20,659 nt of DNA from Fusobacteriota bacterium (GCA_026387965.1 JAPLKR010000041.1:1-20659); one strand, 5' to 3'. Counted from the first letter of the stretch, positions 8,294-15,239 are shown. Notes: a model not told the origin generated them from the letters alone. Program-made: numbers and translations.

Positions 8294-8629
8294 TTAAAGT
8301 TTTAACTTAATTTTCTTGCCTTTACTATCCGTAAACACACCTAATGCTATCATGATCAAATCAATGAGCGTCCAAATGCCTAATCCACCTAAAGTGATTA
8401 GCATGAGTATCCCCGTCCCTGTTTTCCCTACATAAAATCGATGAATTCCAATTCCCCCTAAAAAAACAACTAAAACAAACGTTATCAGCCAATTATATTC
8501 CGAAATATCTTTCTCTTCTACTTCTGATTCCTCTTTTATATAGAGGGGGTGCCCGCATTTAGGACAAGTAATTGCCCTCATTGAGACCTTTTTGCCGCAT
8601 ATTGGACATTGTATCATATTTTCGTACAT
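8294..8629 (-). CDS. Zinc-ribbon and TM2-domain membrane protein
   Basis: A small membrane protein (about 111 residues) of unknown function. The N-terminus is a zinc ribbon with two CxxC pairs (CPICGKK...CPKCGHP), then an acidic linker (EESEVEEKD), then a TM2 domain: two hydrophobic helices around the signature GGIGIHRFYVGKTGTGI, followed by a basic tail. Such zinc-ribbon/TM2 proteins are widespread and poorly understood. Two consecutive ATGs (8632 and 8629) are possible; the second has the better spacing to AGGAG. That ribosome binding site overlaps the TAG stop of the upstream outer-membrane protein gene, so the two are probably translated in a coupled way from the promoter at 9318-9326. 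No clear terminator follows the stop. Confidence 0.85.
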   Translation of the reverse strand: MYENMIQCPICGKKVSMRAITCPKCGHPLYIKEESEVEEKDISEYNWLITFVLVVFLGGIGIHRFYVGKTGTGILMLITLGGLGIWTLIDLIMIALGVFTDSKGKKIKLKL

Positions 8630-8637
8630 CATATCTC

Positions 8638-9288
8638 CTATTCAAAATAATATCGTACTCCACCACCAAGAGCATTTGAACCTGTACCATATCCGCCATT
8701 ATTGTAAGTTCCATATGCTCCTGAACGATGATGTATATCCACAAAATACTGTATATAAGGGGTTTGGGGATTAGCAACGGTTACTTCAAGCACCAATAGA
8801 TTTAAAAGCTGTCTTGTATTGTTAGATCCGTAATTGGCCTTAAGATTCTCAACGTCTGGAACTGATGACATATACGAGATCCCTTCTCCGACCGACATGG
8901 TTGTTGCAAGAAAATCATTCCAAGGAAATCCAATCCATCTAAAATTCAAATATACACTGCCTTCATAGGCTGGTCCTGTACCTTGCGACCAATAAGTTCC
9001 CATAATGGTTGGCTCTAGTTTTGCCCCTGTAAAAGCAAAAATTTTTGAAAGTTCGTTATCGCTATCTAATCTATAAGACAAAGCAATACTCGTTTGCGTT
9101 GAATTTAAAGCTTGAAGGTCTTGAAGTGTCATCGTTTGACCCAAATCATTCATATAGACTTGATTAAAACTTGCCGCTAACGCCCATTTGTACTCTGTTT
9201 CACTTCCATACATCGAGTACTGAAAATCACTTGCAAAAGAACATGCACTTCCTAGTATAACCAGGCTTCCTAACACATAGCTTTTTAT
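8638..9288 (-). CDS. Outer-membrane beta-barrel protein, PagL/acyloxyacyl-hydrolase-like
   Basis: The product (about 216 residues) has a signal peptide ending ...GSACSFA and a mature part of alternating aromatic and polar residues, fitting a small outer-membrane barrel. The C-terminal part carries HHRSG followed by a Gly/Asn/Ser-rich turn and GGGVRYYFE, resembling PagL-type lipid A deacylases and related barrel proteins, whose catalytic site includes HxS. I cannot identify the expected acidic partner with confidence, so enzymatic activity is only a possibility. The only in-frame canonical start (GTG 9276) lies 18 nt from AGGAGG and leaves a signal peptide without basic residues. An in-frame ATA at 9288 has ideal spacing (6 nt) and gives MKSYVLGSL..., so I place the start there. 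It is followed by the coupled TM2 gene. Confidence 0.6.
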   Translation of the reverse strand: MKSYVLGSLVILGSACSFASDFQYSMYGSETEYKWALAASFNQVYMNDLGQTMTLQDLQALNSTQTSIALSYRLDSDNELSKIFAFTGAKLEPTIMGTYWSQGTGPAYEGSVYLNFRWIGFPWNDFLATTMSVGEGISYMSSVPDVENLKANYGSNNTRQLLNLLVLEVTVANPQTPYIQYFVDIHHRSGAYGTYNNGGYGTGSNALGGGVRYYFE

Positions 9289-9317
9289 TTTCTCCCTCCT
9301 TAACTTATATATATACT

Positions 9318-9326
9318 ATTATAGCA
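9318..9326 (-). promoter_or_regulatory. Extended -10 promoter of the PagL-like/TM2 pair
   Basis: TGC followed by a perfect TATAAT on the minus strand (TATAAT at 9323-9318). No good -35 is present because that position is taken up by the rpsP terminator. The predicted leader is short, about 20-25 nt to the proposed start. Confidence 0.65.
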
Positions 9327-9354
9327 AAAAAAAGTAGGCCTTTCGACCCGCTTT
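9326..9354 (-). terminator. Intrinsic terminator of ylxM-ffh-rpsP
   Basis: Minus-strand stem AAAGCGGGTC / GGCCTACTTT with one C-A mismatch and a GAAA tetraloop, followed by eight Ts. It directly abuts the extended -10 element of the next unit. Confidence 0.8.
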
Positions 9355-9367
9355 CCAAAATTTTTAT

Positions 9368-9631
9368 TTATTTTTTTCCTGCTTCGAATTTTGCCCAAAC
9401 TCCATGAGTCACTAAAAGTGATTTTACAGTTCTTGTTGGTTGAGCTCCATTTTTTAAGAAAGTAAGAATTTCTTCCTCTTTCAATACAACTTCTGCAGTT
9501 TCTTTAAGTGGATTGTAACTTCCTAAGTAAGCAATTGCTTTTCCATCTCTTTTAGTCAAAGCTTCCATTGCAACTATTCTGTAAAAAGGTAATTTCGTTC
9601 TTCCCATTCTTGTTAATCTTAATTTTACCAT
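9368..9631 (-). CDS. rpsP: 30S ribosomal protein S16
   Basis: S16 is an assembly protein of the small ribosomal subunit. The 87-residue product begins with the family signature VKLRLTRMGRTKLPFYRIV and contains YLGSYNP and NGAQPTRTVKSLL, all characteristic of S16; length is standard. AGGAGG lies 7 nt before the ATG. It follows ffh with about 50 nt between, in the order ylxM-ffh-rpsP common in Firmicutes and some other low-G+C groups, and a terminator follows it. Confidence 0.97.
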   Translation of the reverse strand: MVKLRLTRMGRTKLPFYRIVAMEALTKRDGKAIAYLGSYNPLKETAEVVLKEEEILTFLKNGAQPTRTVKSLLVTHGVWAKFEAGKK

Positions 9632-9681
9632 TTAAGGCCTCCTAAAATTTTTGTTTTTATTTTCATTTTATAATTAATTTA

Positions 9682-11031
9682 TTAAAATGGCATTTTCATA
9701 TTTTTTAAAGCACCCATGTTTGGCATCTTAGACATCTTTCCGCCTTTCATACCATTAAACATTTTCATCATATCTTTCATTTGATCAAACTGCTTTAAAA
9801 GTTTATTGATATCACTCACTTGTGCGCCACTTCCTTTAGCGATACGCTTTTTACGGTTGGCATTAAGTATATCTGGTGACCTACGTTCTTTTAACGTCAT
9901 TGATTGAATAATTGCTTCTAACTTTTTCATCTCTTTTTCAGCAGGTGCTAAGTCATCTATTTTAGGCATTCCTGGGATCATTTTTAAAAGTCCACCCAAT
10001 GGCCCCATTTTTTTCATTTGTTGAAGTGATGACAAAAAATCTTCTAGCGAGAATTGAGATTTTCTCATTCTTTCTTCCATACGAGCCATCTCGTCTTGGT
10101 CTATTGACTCTTGAGCTTTTTCAACAAGCGATAACACATCACCCATACCTAAAATTCTTGAAGCCATTCTATCTGGATGGAATTGCTCTACATCTGCAAT
10201 TTTTTCACCTACAGAGGCAAATTTTATTGGCTTTCCAACTACTGATTTTATCGATAAGGCTGCTCCACCACGGGTATCACCGTCAAGTTTTGTAAGTACG
10301 ACTCCATCAATGGCTAAAACATCATTAAACTCTTTAGCTACATTTACTGCATCTTGCCCTGTCATTGCATCTACCACAAGCAGAATCTCCTGAGGTTTTG
10401 CTACTTTTTTCAGTTCAACAAGTTCATTCATCAATTCAGCATCAATATGTAAACGTCCTGCAGTATCAACAATAATAGTTGTTGCTCTTTCTTCCTCTGC
10501 GGCGATTTTGGCCTCTTTAAAGATTTTTACTACATCTTTACATCCATCAATAGTAAATACTGTCGTATTAATGCTTTTTCCAAGTACTCTCAGCTGCTCT
10601 TGTGCCGCTGGGCGGTATACGTCCGCTGCCACGAGAAAAGTTTTTTCACCTTTTTTTCGAAGATAGTTTGAAAGTTTTGCTGCAAAGGTCGTTTTTCCCG
10701 CCCCCTGAAGACCTGCAAGTAAGATTACTGTGGGTGGATTAGAAGATTTTGTAAGTCCCGAACTACCACCACCTAAAATCTCAACAAGTTCATCATGAAC
10801 TACTTTGATAAATTGCTGTCCTGGGTTGATGCCTTTTAAAACATCTTCTCCCATACATTTTTCCATAACATTTTTTACAAAGTTTTTCACTACTGTATAG
10901 TTTACATCCGCTTCTAAAAGGGAAAGTCTTACCTCACGAAGTGCATCTTTAATATTAGTTTCAGAAAGTTTTCCATGTCCACGTACTTTTTTAAAAATAT
11001 CTTGGAACTTATCACTTAAATTATTTAACAC
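9682..11031 (-). CDS. ffh: Signal recognition particle GTPase Ffh
   Basis: Ffh (SRP54) binds signal sequences as they leave the ribosome and, with the 4.5S/6S RNA and FtsY, delivers membrane proteins to the translocon. The 449-residue product has an N-terminal helical domain, a GTPase domain with G1 GLQGAGKTT (107-115), DTAGR (189-193) and TKLD (247-250), and a methionine-rich M domain (about 320-449) that ends in a Met/Lys/Gly-rich tail. Length is typical. Its GTG start at 11031 is preceded by AAGGGGGTG, which overlaps the TAA stop of ylxM, so the two are coupled. YlxM is known in streptococci to modulate SRP GTPase activity, which fits the pairing. Confidence 0.97.
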   Translation of the reverse strand: MLNNLSDKFQDIFKKVRGHGKLSETNIKDALREVRLSLLEADVNYTVVKNFVKNVMEKCMGEDVLKGINPGQQFIKVVHDELVEILGGGSSGLTKSSNPPTVILLAGLQGAGKTTFAAKLSNYLRKKGEKTFLVAADVYRPAAQEQLRVLGKSINTTVFTIDGCKDVVKIFKEAKIAAEEERATTIIVDTAGRLHIDAELMNELVELKKVAKPQEILLVVDAMTGQDAVNVAKEFNDVLAIDGVVLTKLDGDTRGGAALSIKSVVGKPIKFASVGEKIADVEQFHPDRMASRILGMGDVLSLVEKAQESIDQDEMARMEERMRKSQFSLEDFLSSLQQMKKMGPLGGLLKMIPGMPKIDDLAPAEKEMKKLEAIIQSMTLKERRSPDILNANRKKRIAKGSGAQVSDINKLLKQFDQMKDMMKMFNGMKGGKMSKMPNMGALKNMKMPF

Positions 11032-11040
11032 AACACCCCC

Positions 11041-11343
11041 TTATATCAATTCTAAAAGTTTCTCTCTCTCAATAACTGAGATTTCTAAATTTTCAATCGC
11101 TCTCTTAAGTTGTTCATCTCGTTTAACAAATTTCAACTTAGACTCAATCTCATATAATTGAAGAACGGCCTTTTTAATTTGATCATAAACCGCTTGTCTT
11201 GAAACCTTATACTCTTTTGCAATTTCTGAAAGGCTATAATCTTCTTCAAGGTATACCTCTAAATAAACTTGTTGTTTTTCAGAGAGCAAATTTTTATAAT
11301 ACCCAAGCATAACAGTCACTTCCACAATGTTTTTAATTTCCAT
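11041..11343 (-). CDS. ylxM: YlxM family helix-turn-helix protein, SRP-associated
   Basis: The 100-residue product matches the YlxM/UPF0122 family: a helical N-terminus (LGYYKNLLSEKQQVYLEVYL), then the helix-turn-helix segment DYSLSEIAKEYKVSRQAVYD, followed by a charged coiled tail. Family members sit directly upstream of ffh and have been reported to associate with the signal recognition particle; despite the DNA-binding fold, no DNA target is firmly established. The ATG at 11343 follows GTGGTGAT, and a near-consensus promoter lies just upstream. The ylxM stop overlaps the ffh ribosome binding site. Confidence 0.9.
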   Translation of the reverse strand: MEIKNIVEVTVMLGYYKNLLSEKQQVYLEVYLEEDYSLSEIAKEYKVSRQAVYDQIKKAVLQLYEIESKLKFVKRDEQLKRAIENLEISVIEREKLLELI

Positions 11344-11360
11344 TTATATCACCACTTACT

Positions 11361-11389
11361 ATTTTATCACTTCCCCTTGTTTTTGTCAA
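11361..11389 (-). promoter_or_regulatory. Promoter of ylxM-ffh-rpsP
   Basis: TTGACA (11389-11384), 17-bp spacer, TAAAAT (11366-11361) on the minus strand. The expected start site lies only about 10 nt before the ylxM ATG, giving a very short leader that holds just the ribosome binding site. Confidence 0.85.
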
Positions 11390-11591
11390 GTTATTTGGCT
11401 TTACAAAAACAACTATCTCTGTTATTCGTTTTTGCCACTAACGTAATAATTCGGTGCTATTTTGTTTTTCAAACGTAAGTTTTGTATAAAATTTATCATA
11501 CACTCGCTTTTCACTTTAAACCTGTAAAATCTTCAAGATCCATGTTAATATAATTGTTTTCTCTATTTTAGCTATGTTATTCAAACTCATT

Positions 11592-12420
11592 TTAAAAACT
11601 ATAAGGCACAATCAGTTGCGACGAGAGAACGTCCTTTGGTTTTTCAACCATTGGATTATTGTATACTTGAGGAGGTAGTTGAAAAACTTGAAATATCAGG
11701 AACAAGTTAACCCACTGATTCGCAACATAATCGCATGTTATTCCTTCATATGGAGCACCTGAATCTGATGCTGTATAACTATAAAGTCCAGAATTAACGC
11801 TTTCATTTTGTGAAATTCCAAAATAATAGGTGTTAAGTTTTTGATTATCATATTGCACTCCAATCTCGGGTTTAATCGTAAAAGTATGATTTTCATTTCC
11901 AGAAATTAGAGGAATATCATATTTTATACGACCCATAAATCCTGAGGAGTTTCCTGTGATATCATTTTGAGCACTCACTGCAAAAAAAACATATGGTGTT
12001 AAAAGTTTCTCTTCCTCCTCTAGCATTACAGGCATATAGCGATTATTCAGCTGCTGCATCGCTGATGTATATCCCCAAACTTTAAATTATAAAACATCGG
12101 AAATAGCCGTCCTGCAATACTTGTTTCTGTGTGTGGTGTCCTAATTAACTCAAGTCTGCCGTAGTTGTCATAAAAATAGAATTTAGGACTGCGGTATATT
12201 ACGCCGGAAGTATCCAAAGAAACCGTTTTGATATTACAATAGGGATTTGGTGTAAGAAAAGCTTGCGCCCCTATATTGCATAGATTTTCCGGGGCAATCA
12301 TATTATTAAACATCATTTGAAGCGTGGTTAACATAGCTCTCCCATTTAAAAAAAGAGAAATCAAAACACACATAAGTCCCATTATATTATATTATATTAT
12401 ATTATATATTTCTTTTTCAT
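11592..12420 (-). pseudogene. Broken MipA/OmpV-type outer-membrane protein, tandem copy of 12435-13259
   Basis: This is a clear paralog of the gene just upstream, but it is split into two frames. The first part (about 12047-12382) matches the paralog around FLTPNPYCN versus FVSPNPYCN, and the second (11592-12059) from MQQLNNR to the C-terminal ...YSF. Two lesions are visible. The natural start is ATG 12420 (AAAGGG before it, MKKKYI after it), but five TATAA repeats introduce a stop at codon 8. Between 12061 and 12078 there are two extra bases, best explained by ATAT in place of AT. Removing four pentamers and one AT restores a single frame with a good signal peptide. The rest of the frame is intact, so inactivation looks recent or reversible. 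It follows its paralog by 14 nt. Confidence 0.8.
12381..12410 (-). repeat. Pentanucleotide tandem repeat (TATAA), five copies
   Basis: Five perfect TATAA units on the minus strand, flanked by AATA and TGGGAC, inside the signal-peptide region of the broken MipA-type gene. The array also contains overlapping TATAAT sequences that resemble -10 boxes. Confidence 0.9.
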
Positions 12421-12434
12421 AATATTCCCTTTTT

Positions 12435-13259
12435 TTAAATGCTGTACGTCATAATCAACTCCGAAGATAAAATGGTTTTCGCTTTAACCACCATCGGACT
12501 ATCAAATACGGCATTTGGAAGTTGATTTGCTTGAAATTCTAAATAAAAATTTAATCTTTGATTTGCAACATATACAAAATTTAACGCCTCATACGGTCCC
12601 CAAGAATCAGTCGGAGCATACTGAGAAAGCCCGGAATCCATACTTTCTGTCTGAGAAATTCCAAAGTAATAGTTATTTAGTGTTGAGCTATCATATTGAA
12701 GCCCTACTTCTGGTTCAATCATAAAAGTATTGCTTTTACTCCCAAAAAATACGGGTGCACCGTACTGAAGTGTCGCCATAAATCCCTTTGAAGTTCCTGT
12801 TATATCGTTTTCGCCACTCGCCTCAAATATTCCATAGGACGTGATCCAGTTCTCCTGAAGTCCAAGCAGTATAGACATCGAACGATTATTAAGCTGTTGC
12901 ATCGCCCACGAATTTCCATATTTAGAATTATAAGAAACAGGGGAAATTTGTCCAACAATCTCAGTGGAAAGACTCTTATTTCCAAATAGTTCATAACTTC
13001 CATAAGTATCATAAAAATCAAACTTCTGGCTCGTATAAGTTACTGCTGGAAGTACCCATGATACTGAGCGGGTATTGCAATAGGGATTTGGTGACACAAA
13101 TGCTTGAACACCTAATCCCCATGGATTCTTTGGAGCCATCACATTATTTATGAGCTCTTGCTCCGATAGTTGTTTAGGAATATATTGATGAACATTGACA
13201 GAAAAAGCAAAGCATGGCACCGAAATTATTAGTATTATTGTAGCATATATCTTATTCAT
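12435..13259 (-). CDS. MipA/OmpV family outer-membrane protein
   Basis: The 274-residue product has a signal peptide (MNKIYATIILIISVPCFA) and a barrel-like body. The C-terminal third shows the pattern known from the MipA/OmpV family (MltA-interacting/scaffold or osmoregulated outer-membrane proteins): YYFGISQTES..SGLSQY, a GPYEALN strand, RLNFYLEF and then FDSPMVVKAKTILSSELIMTYS. Assignment rests on this motif order and is tentative as to function. The start at 13259 is chosen for AAAGGAG 5 nt upstream and the signal peptide; six upstream codons in the same frame have no support. The last residue is Ile rather than the usual Phe. Upstream lies tRNA-Gly with a terminator 5 nt before this ribosome binding site and no visible promoter of its own; the broken copy follows 14 nt downstream. 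Confidence 0.75.
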   Translation of the reverse strand: MNKIYATIILIISVPCFAFSVNVHQYIPKQLSEQELINNVMAPKNPWGLGVQAFVSPNPYCNTRSVSWVLPAVTYTSQKFDFYDTYGSYELFGNKSLSTEIVGQISPVSYNSKYGNSWAMQQLNNRSMSILLGLQENWITSYGIFEASGENDITGTSKGFMATLQYGAPVFFGSKSNTFMIEPEVGLQYDSSTLNNYYFGISQTESMDSGLSQYAPTDSWGPYEALNFVYVANQRLNFYLEFQANQLPNAVFDSPMVVKAKTILSSELIMTYSI

Positions 13260-13274
13260 CGCAGCTCCTTTAAG

Positions 13275-13303
13275 CAAAAAAATAGAGCTTCAGCTCTATT
13301 TTT
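13275..13303 (-). terminator. Terminator between tRNA-Gly and the MipA-type gene
   Basis: An 8-bp perfect stem AATAGAGC / GCTCTATT with a 4-nt loop, flanked by A- and T-runs so that it could work in either direction. On the minus strand its T-run ends about 5 nt before AAGGAG of the MipA-type gene. Confidence 0.75.
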
Positions 13304-13314
13304 TATTATTTTTT

Positions 13315-13390
13315 TGGAGCGTGGAACGGGTCTCGAACCCGCGACCTCAACCTTGGCAAGGTTGCGCTCTACCAACTGAGCTATCCGCGC
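13315..13390 (-). tRNA. tRNA-Gly(GCC)
   Basis: A 76-nt cloverleaf with encoded CCA. Anticodon stem CAACC/GGTTG with loop TTGCCAA gives anticodon GCC, reading GGC and GGU. The acceptor stem GCGCGGA / TCCACGC contains one C-A mismatch at position 4-69; otherwise all arms pair. Confidence 0.95.
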
Positions 13391-13443
13391 ATTTACTTCA
13401 ATTTATAATGTTACGAAAACTCACTCTCGCCTATTGCTATAGA

Positions 13444-13472
13444 ATTATACCAAAAAACATTTAGCATGTCAA
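13444..13472 (-). promoter_or_regulatory. Consensus promoter of tRNA-Gly
   Basis: TTGACA (13472-13467), 17 bp, TATAAT (13449-13444) on the minus strand: a perfect match to the sigma-70 consensus in both boxes and spacing. It is the only convincing promoter upstream of the MipA-type genes as well. Confidence 0.92.
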
Positions 13473-13921
13473 CACTTGAAAATTAACCGCAAAAAATATA
13501 TAAAGATTCATCGTTATAGCTATCAGTTCGTAATCTATATTCGATATTTGTTTACTTACAAATAACTTAATGACATTGAGATATATCCCTCTCATTTAGT
13601 TAGCTAGTTCCTATGCGCTACTCTCAACCCATCCGTGCGTGATTCCAACTCTTTCAGCTTTATCATAACCTACTTAATGGCAGTTTTGCCCAAAGACTTT
13701 AACACGAAGCGTTACTGCAAATGGATAATGTAAAGAGGCGATTTTATTGAAAATAAACTTTTAGGAAAGCCAGAAGATATGTGCCGCCAAGCAAATACGT
13801 AACCTATGGCAAAAAAAATATTGGTTATAGGGTGTCACCAATATTCGATGATCGGCCAAATGATTGACGCAAAATTAAAATATGTTAATTTACCTGGTGG
13901 TGCGAGTTGCAAAGTTATCTC
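13473..13921. other. Intergenic stretch with no convincing gene
   Basis: About 450 nt between the divergent tRNA-Gly and GH18 promoters. I see no open frame with a ribosome binding site. A 41-codon frame (13806-13931, plus strand, MAKKILVIGCHQY...) lacks a Shine-Dalgarno and overlaps a perfect 9-bp hairpin (AATATTGGT / ACCAATATT, 13817-13845). Base composition is a little less AT-rich than in neighbouring intergenic DNA, which could mean decayed coding sequence or a structured leader for the GH18 gene. Confidence 0.5.
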
Positions 13922-13950
13922 TTGCAATTAATTTATATTTATATTACAAT
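13922..13950 (+). promoter_or_regulatory. Promoter of the GH18 gene
   Basis: TTGCAA (13922-13927), 17-bp spacer, TACAAT (13945-13950), placing the start site about 40 nt before the ATG at 13999. Confidence 0.7.
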
Positions 13951-13998
13951 AAACTGTAGGCAGGTATGTAAAATTCAATTAAAGGAGCATTAATTTTT

Positions 13999-15153
13999 AT
14001 GAAGAAAAAAATTGTTATTGCTGGAATAATTTTAGCACTATCATCCCTAACGTTTGCAGGTACAGGTGTATCAAAAGAAAGTCAAACAAATGTTGTTGGA
14101 ATGAAATCTCGATATTTCAATACTTTCTATGAAATGTGGGCAAACGATTATAGTACTTTTAATCAAATACTTCTTCAGCCTGTATTAGGCGCAACTCCAA
14201 GTATAAATACTGTTTCACTTGGGTTTATGGAATGGCAAATGTCGCCAACAACAAACCAATTTGCTATATATTCGGGGTTAAATCAAAAAGGGCAGCTTAT
14301 CAGTGAATGGTTATCTCCGCAAAACCCTGCGGTTGGTGGAAGTATTGATCCAGAATATTATGCTTGGACTTATGCTAAATTTCAAAATCCTGGTGTAAAT
14401 ATGTTGCTTTCATTTGGAGGATATACTTATGGAGGTATCTGGGACCAACTAGCTAATGCAAATCAATCTCAAATAGAATCATTAGCACAGCTTTTAGTCA
14501 CTACTTGTACGACAAATTATCCTGTATATAATTCATGGACATGGTTCAATCAAACAGCAGCTACTCAAGTAGGAACGGTAACATTAAATGGAATTGATTT
14601 CGATTTCGAACCTACAACTGGTGGCACAACTGGCGTTACAGAGGTAATTACTCAAGCTCAAATAAACGCATTATCTTCTCTTATTGCAGACATTCATGCA
14701 CTCAACGAAAATCTTATGATTACCATCGATGGAAGATCATGTTCTGCTGATGGTCCAGGACTTACTTCAAGCATGGGGCCTAATGGAACAGCGCCCGCAA
14801 CTGCAGGAGAATTAGTTCCATTACTTCAAAGTCCTGTTATGGCTGATGTTGCTTATGTAAATGTGATGGGATATGATTCGGGAAGTACCTATTATGATCA
14901 AACGGGATATCAACAATCATTAGCAAACTATGCTCATTATATTGGGGCATCAAAAACTGTCGCTGGGCTTTCCGCATGTTCACAATATCTAGGTATTACA
15001 GATTCTATCTCTACGCTTGAAACTAAAGCAAACTATATTTCTTCATATGGATATGCTGGCGCAAGTTTTTGGACTCTTGGACCAGATCTAATAGCGGTAG
15101 CTCAAAGCACACCTATGTCAACCTACACAACTGATATTGCTAATAATTTATAA
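13999..15153 (+). CDS. Secreted glycoside hydrolase family 18 (chitinase-like) protein
   Basis: GH18 enzymes cleave beta-1,4 linkages in chitin or related N-acetylglucosamine polymers. The 384-residue product has a signal peptide (MKKKIVIAGIILALSSLTFA) and is otherwise a single catalytic domain. The family landmarks are in order: SFGG (138-141) for the SxGG strand, NGIDFDFE (197-204) for the DGxDxDxE active-site motif with Glu204 as the acid, MGYD (290-293) and the late-barrel Trp in GASFWTLG (358). The first Asp of the motif is Asn197, while the second, third and Glu are kept, so activity is plausible but may be altered; a lectin-like role is the alternative. No carbohydrate-binding module is seen. 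AAAGGAG sits 11 nt before the ATG. It has its own promoter and terminator and is the only clear plus-strand gene here, which may hint at separate acquisition. Confidence 0.88.
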   Translation: MKKKIVIAGIILALSSLTFAGTGVSKESQTNVVGMKSRYFNTFYEMWANDYSTFNQILLQPVLGATPSINTVSLGFMEWQMSPTTNQFAIYSGLNQKGQLISEWLSPQNPAVGGSIDPEYYAWTYAKFQNPGVNMLLSFGGYTYGGIWDQLANANQSQIESLAQLLVTTCTTNYPVYNSWTWFNQTAATQVGTVTLNGIDFDFEPTTGGTTGVTEVITQAQINALSSLIADIHALNENLMITIDGRSCSADGPGLTSSMGPNGTAPATAGELVPLLQSPVMADVAYVNVMGYDSGSTYYDQTGYQQSLANYAHYIGASKTVAGLSACSQYLGITDSISTLETKANYISSYGYAGASFWTLGPDLIAVAQSTPMSTYTTDIANNL

Positions 15154-15200
15154 TAAAATATGTTATAATAGATATATAAATATCGAAGTTGAAATAAATG

Positions 15201-15239
15201 AAACGGGAAGAGTTGCGAACTCATTCCCGTTTTTTTTAT
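15201..15239 (+). terminator. Intrinsic terminator of the GH18 gene
   Basis: Outer stem AAACGGGA / TCCCGTTT enclosing an inner stem GAGTT/AACTC with a GCG loop, followed by a run of Ts on the plus strand. Confidence 0.85.

Noticed and set aside
7970-8297. Plus-strand open frames across the tRNA-Ser genes
   Set aside because: They are antisense readings of two tRNA genes (the repeated GFEPSIRF and LEPRS-type peptides are typical tRNA shadows), with no ribosome binding site.
12047-12382. Independent small gene starting at ATG 12382
   Set aside because: No ribosome binding site before this ATG (only the TATAA array), and the sequence is the N-terminal half of the broken MipA-type copy.
12800-13021. 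Minus-strand frame of 73 codons inside the MipA-type gene
   Set aside because: Alternative frame of a gene with clear signal peptide and paralog; no start signal of its own.
13680-13960. Cyclic-di-GMP riboswitch before the GH18 gene
   Set aside because: A GACGCAAA string is present, but the rest of the conserved core and the pairing pattern are not.
15161-15239. Possible small RNA from TGTTATAAT (15161-15169) to the GH18 terminator
   Set aside because: The extended -10 looks good but there is no -35, and the segment is explained as the 3' end of the GH18 transcript.
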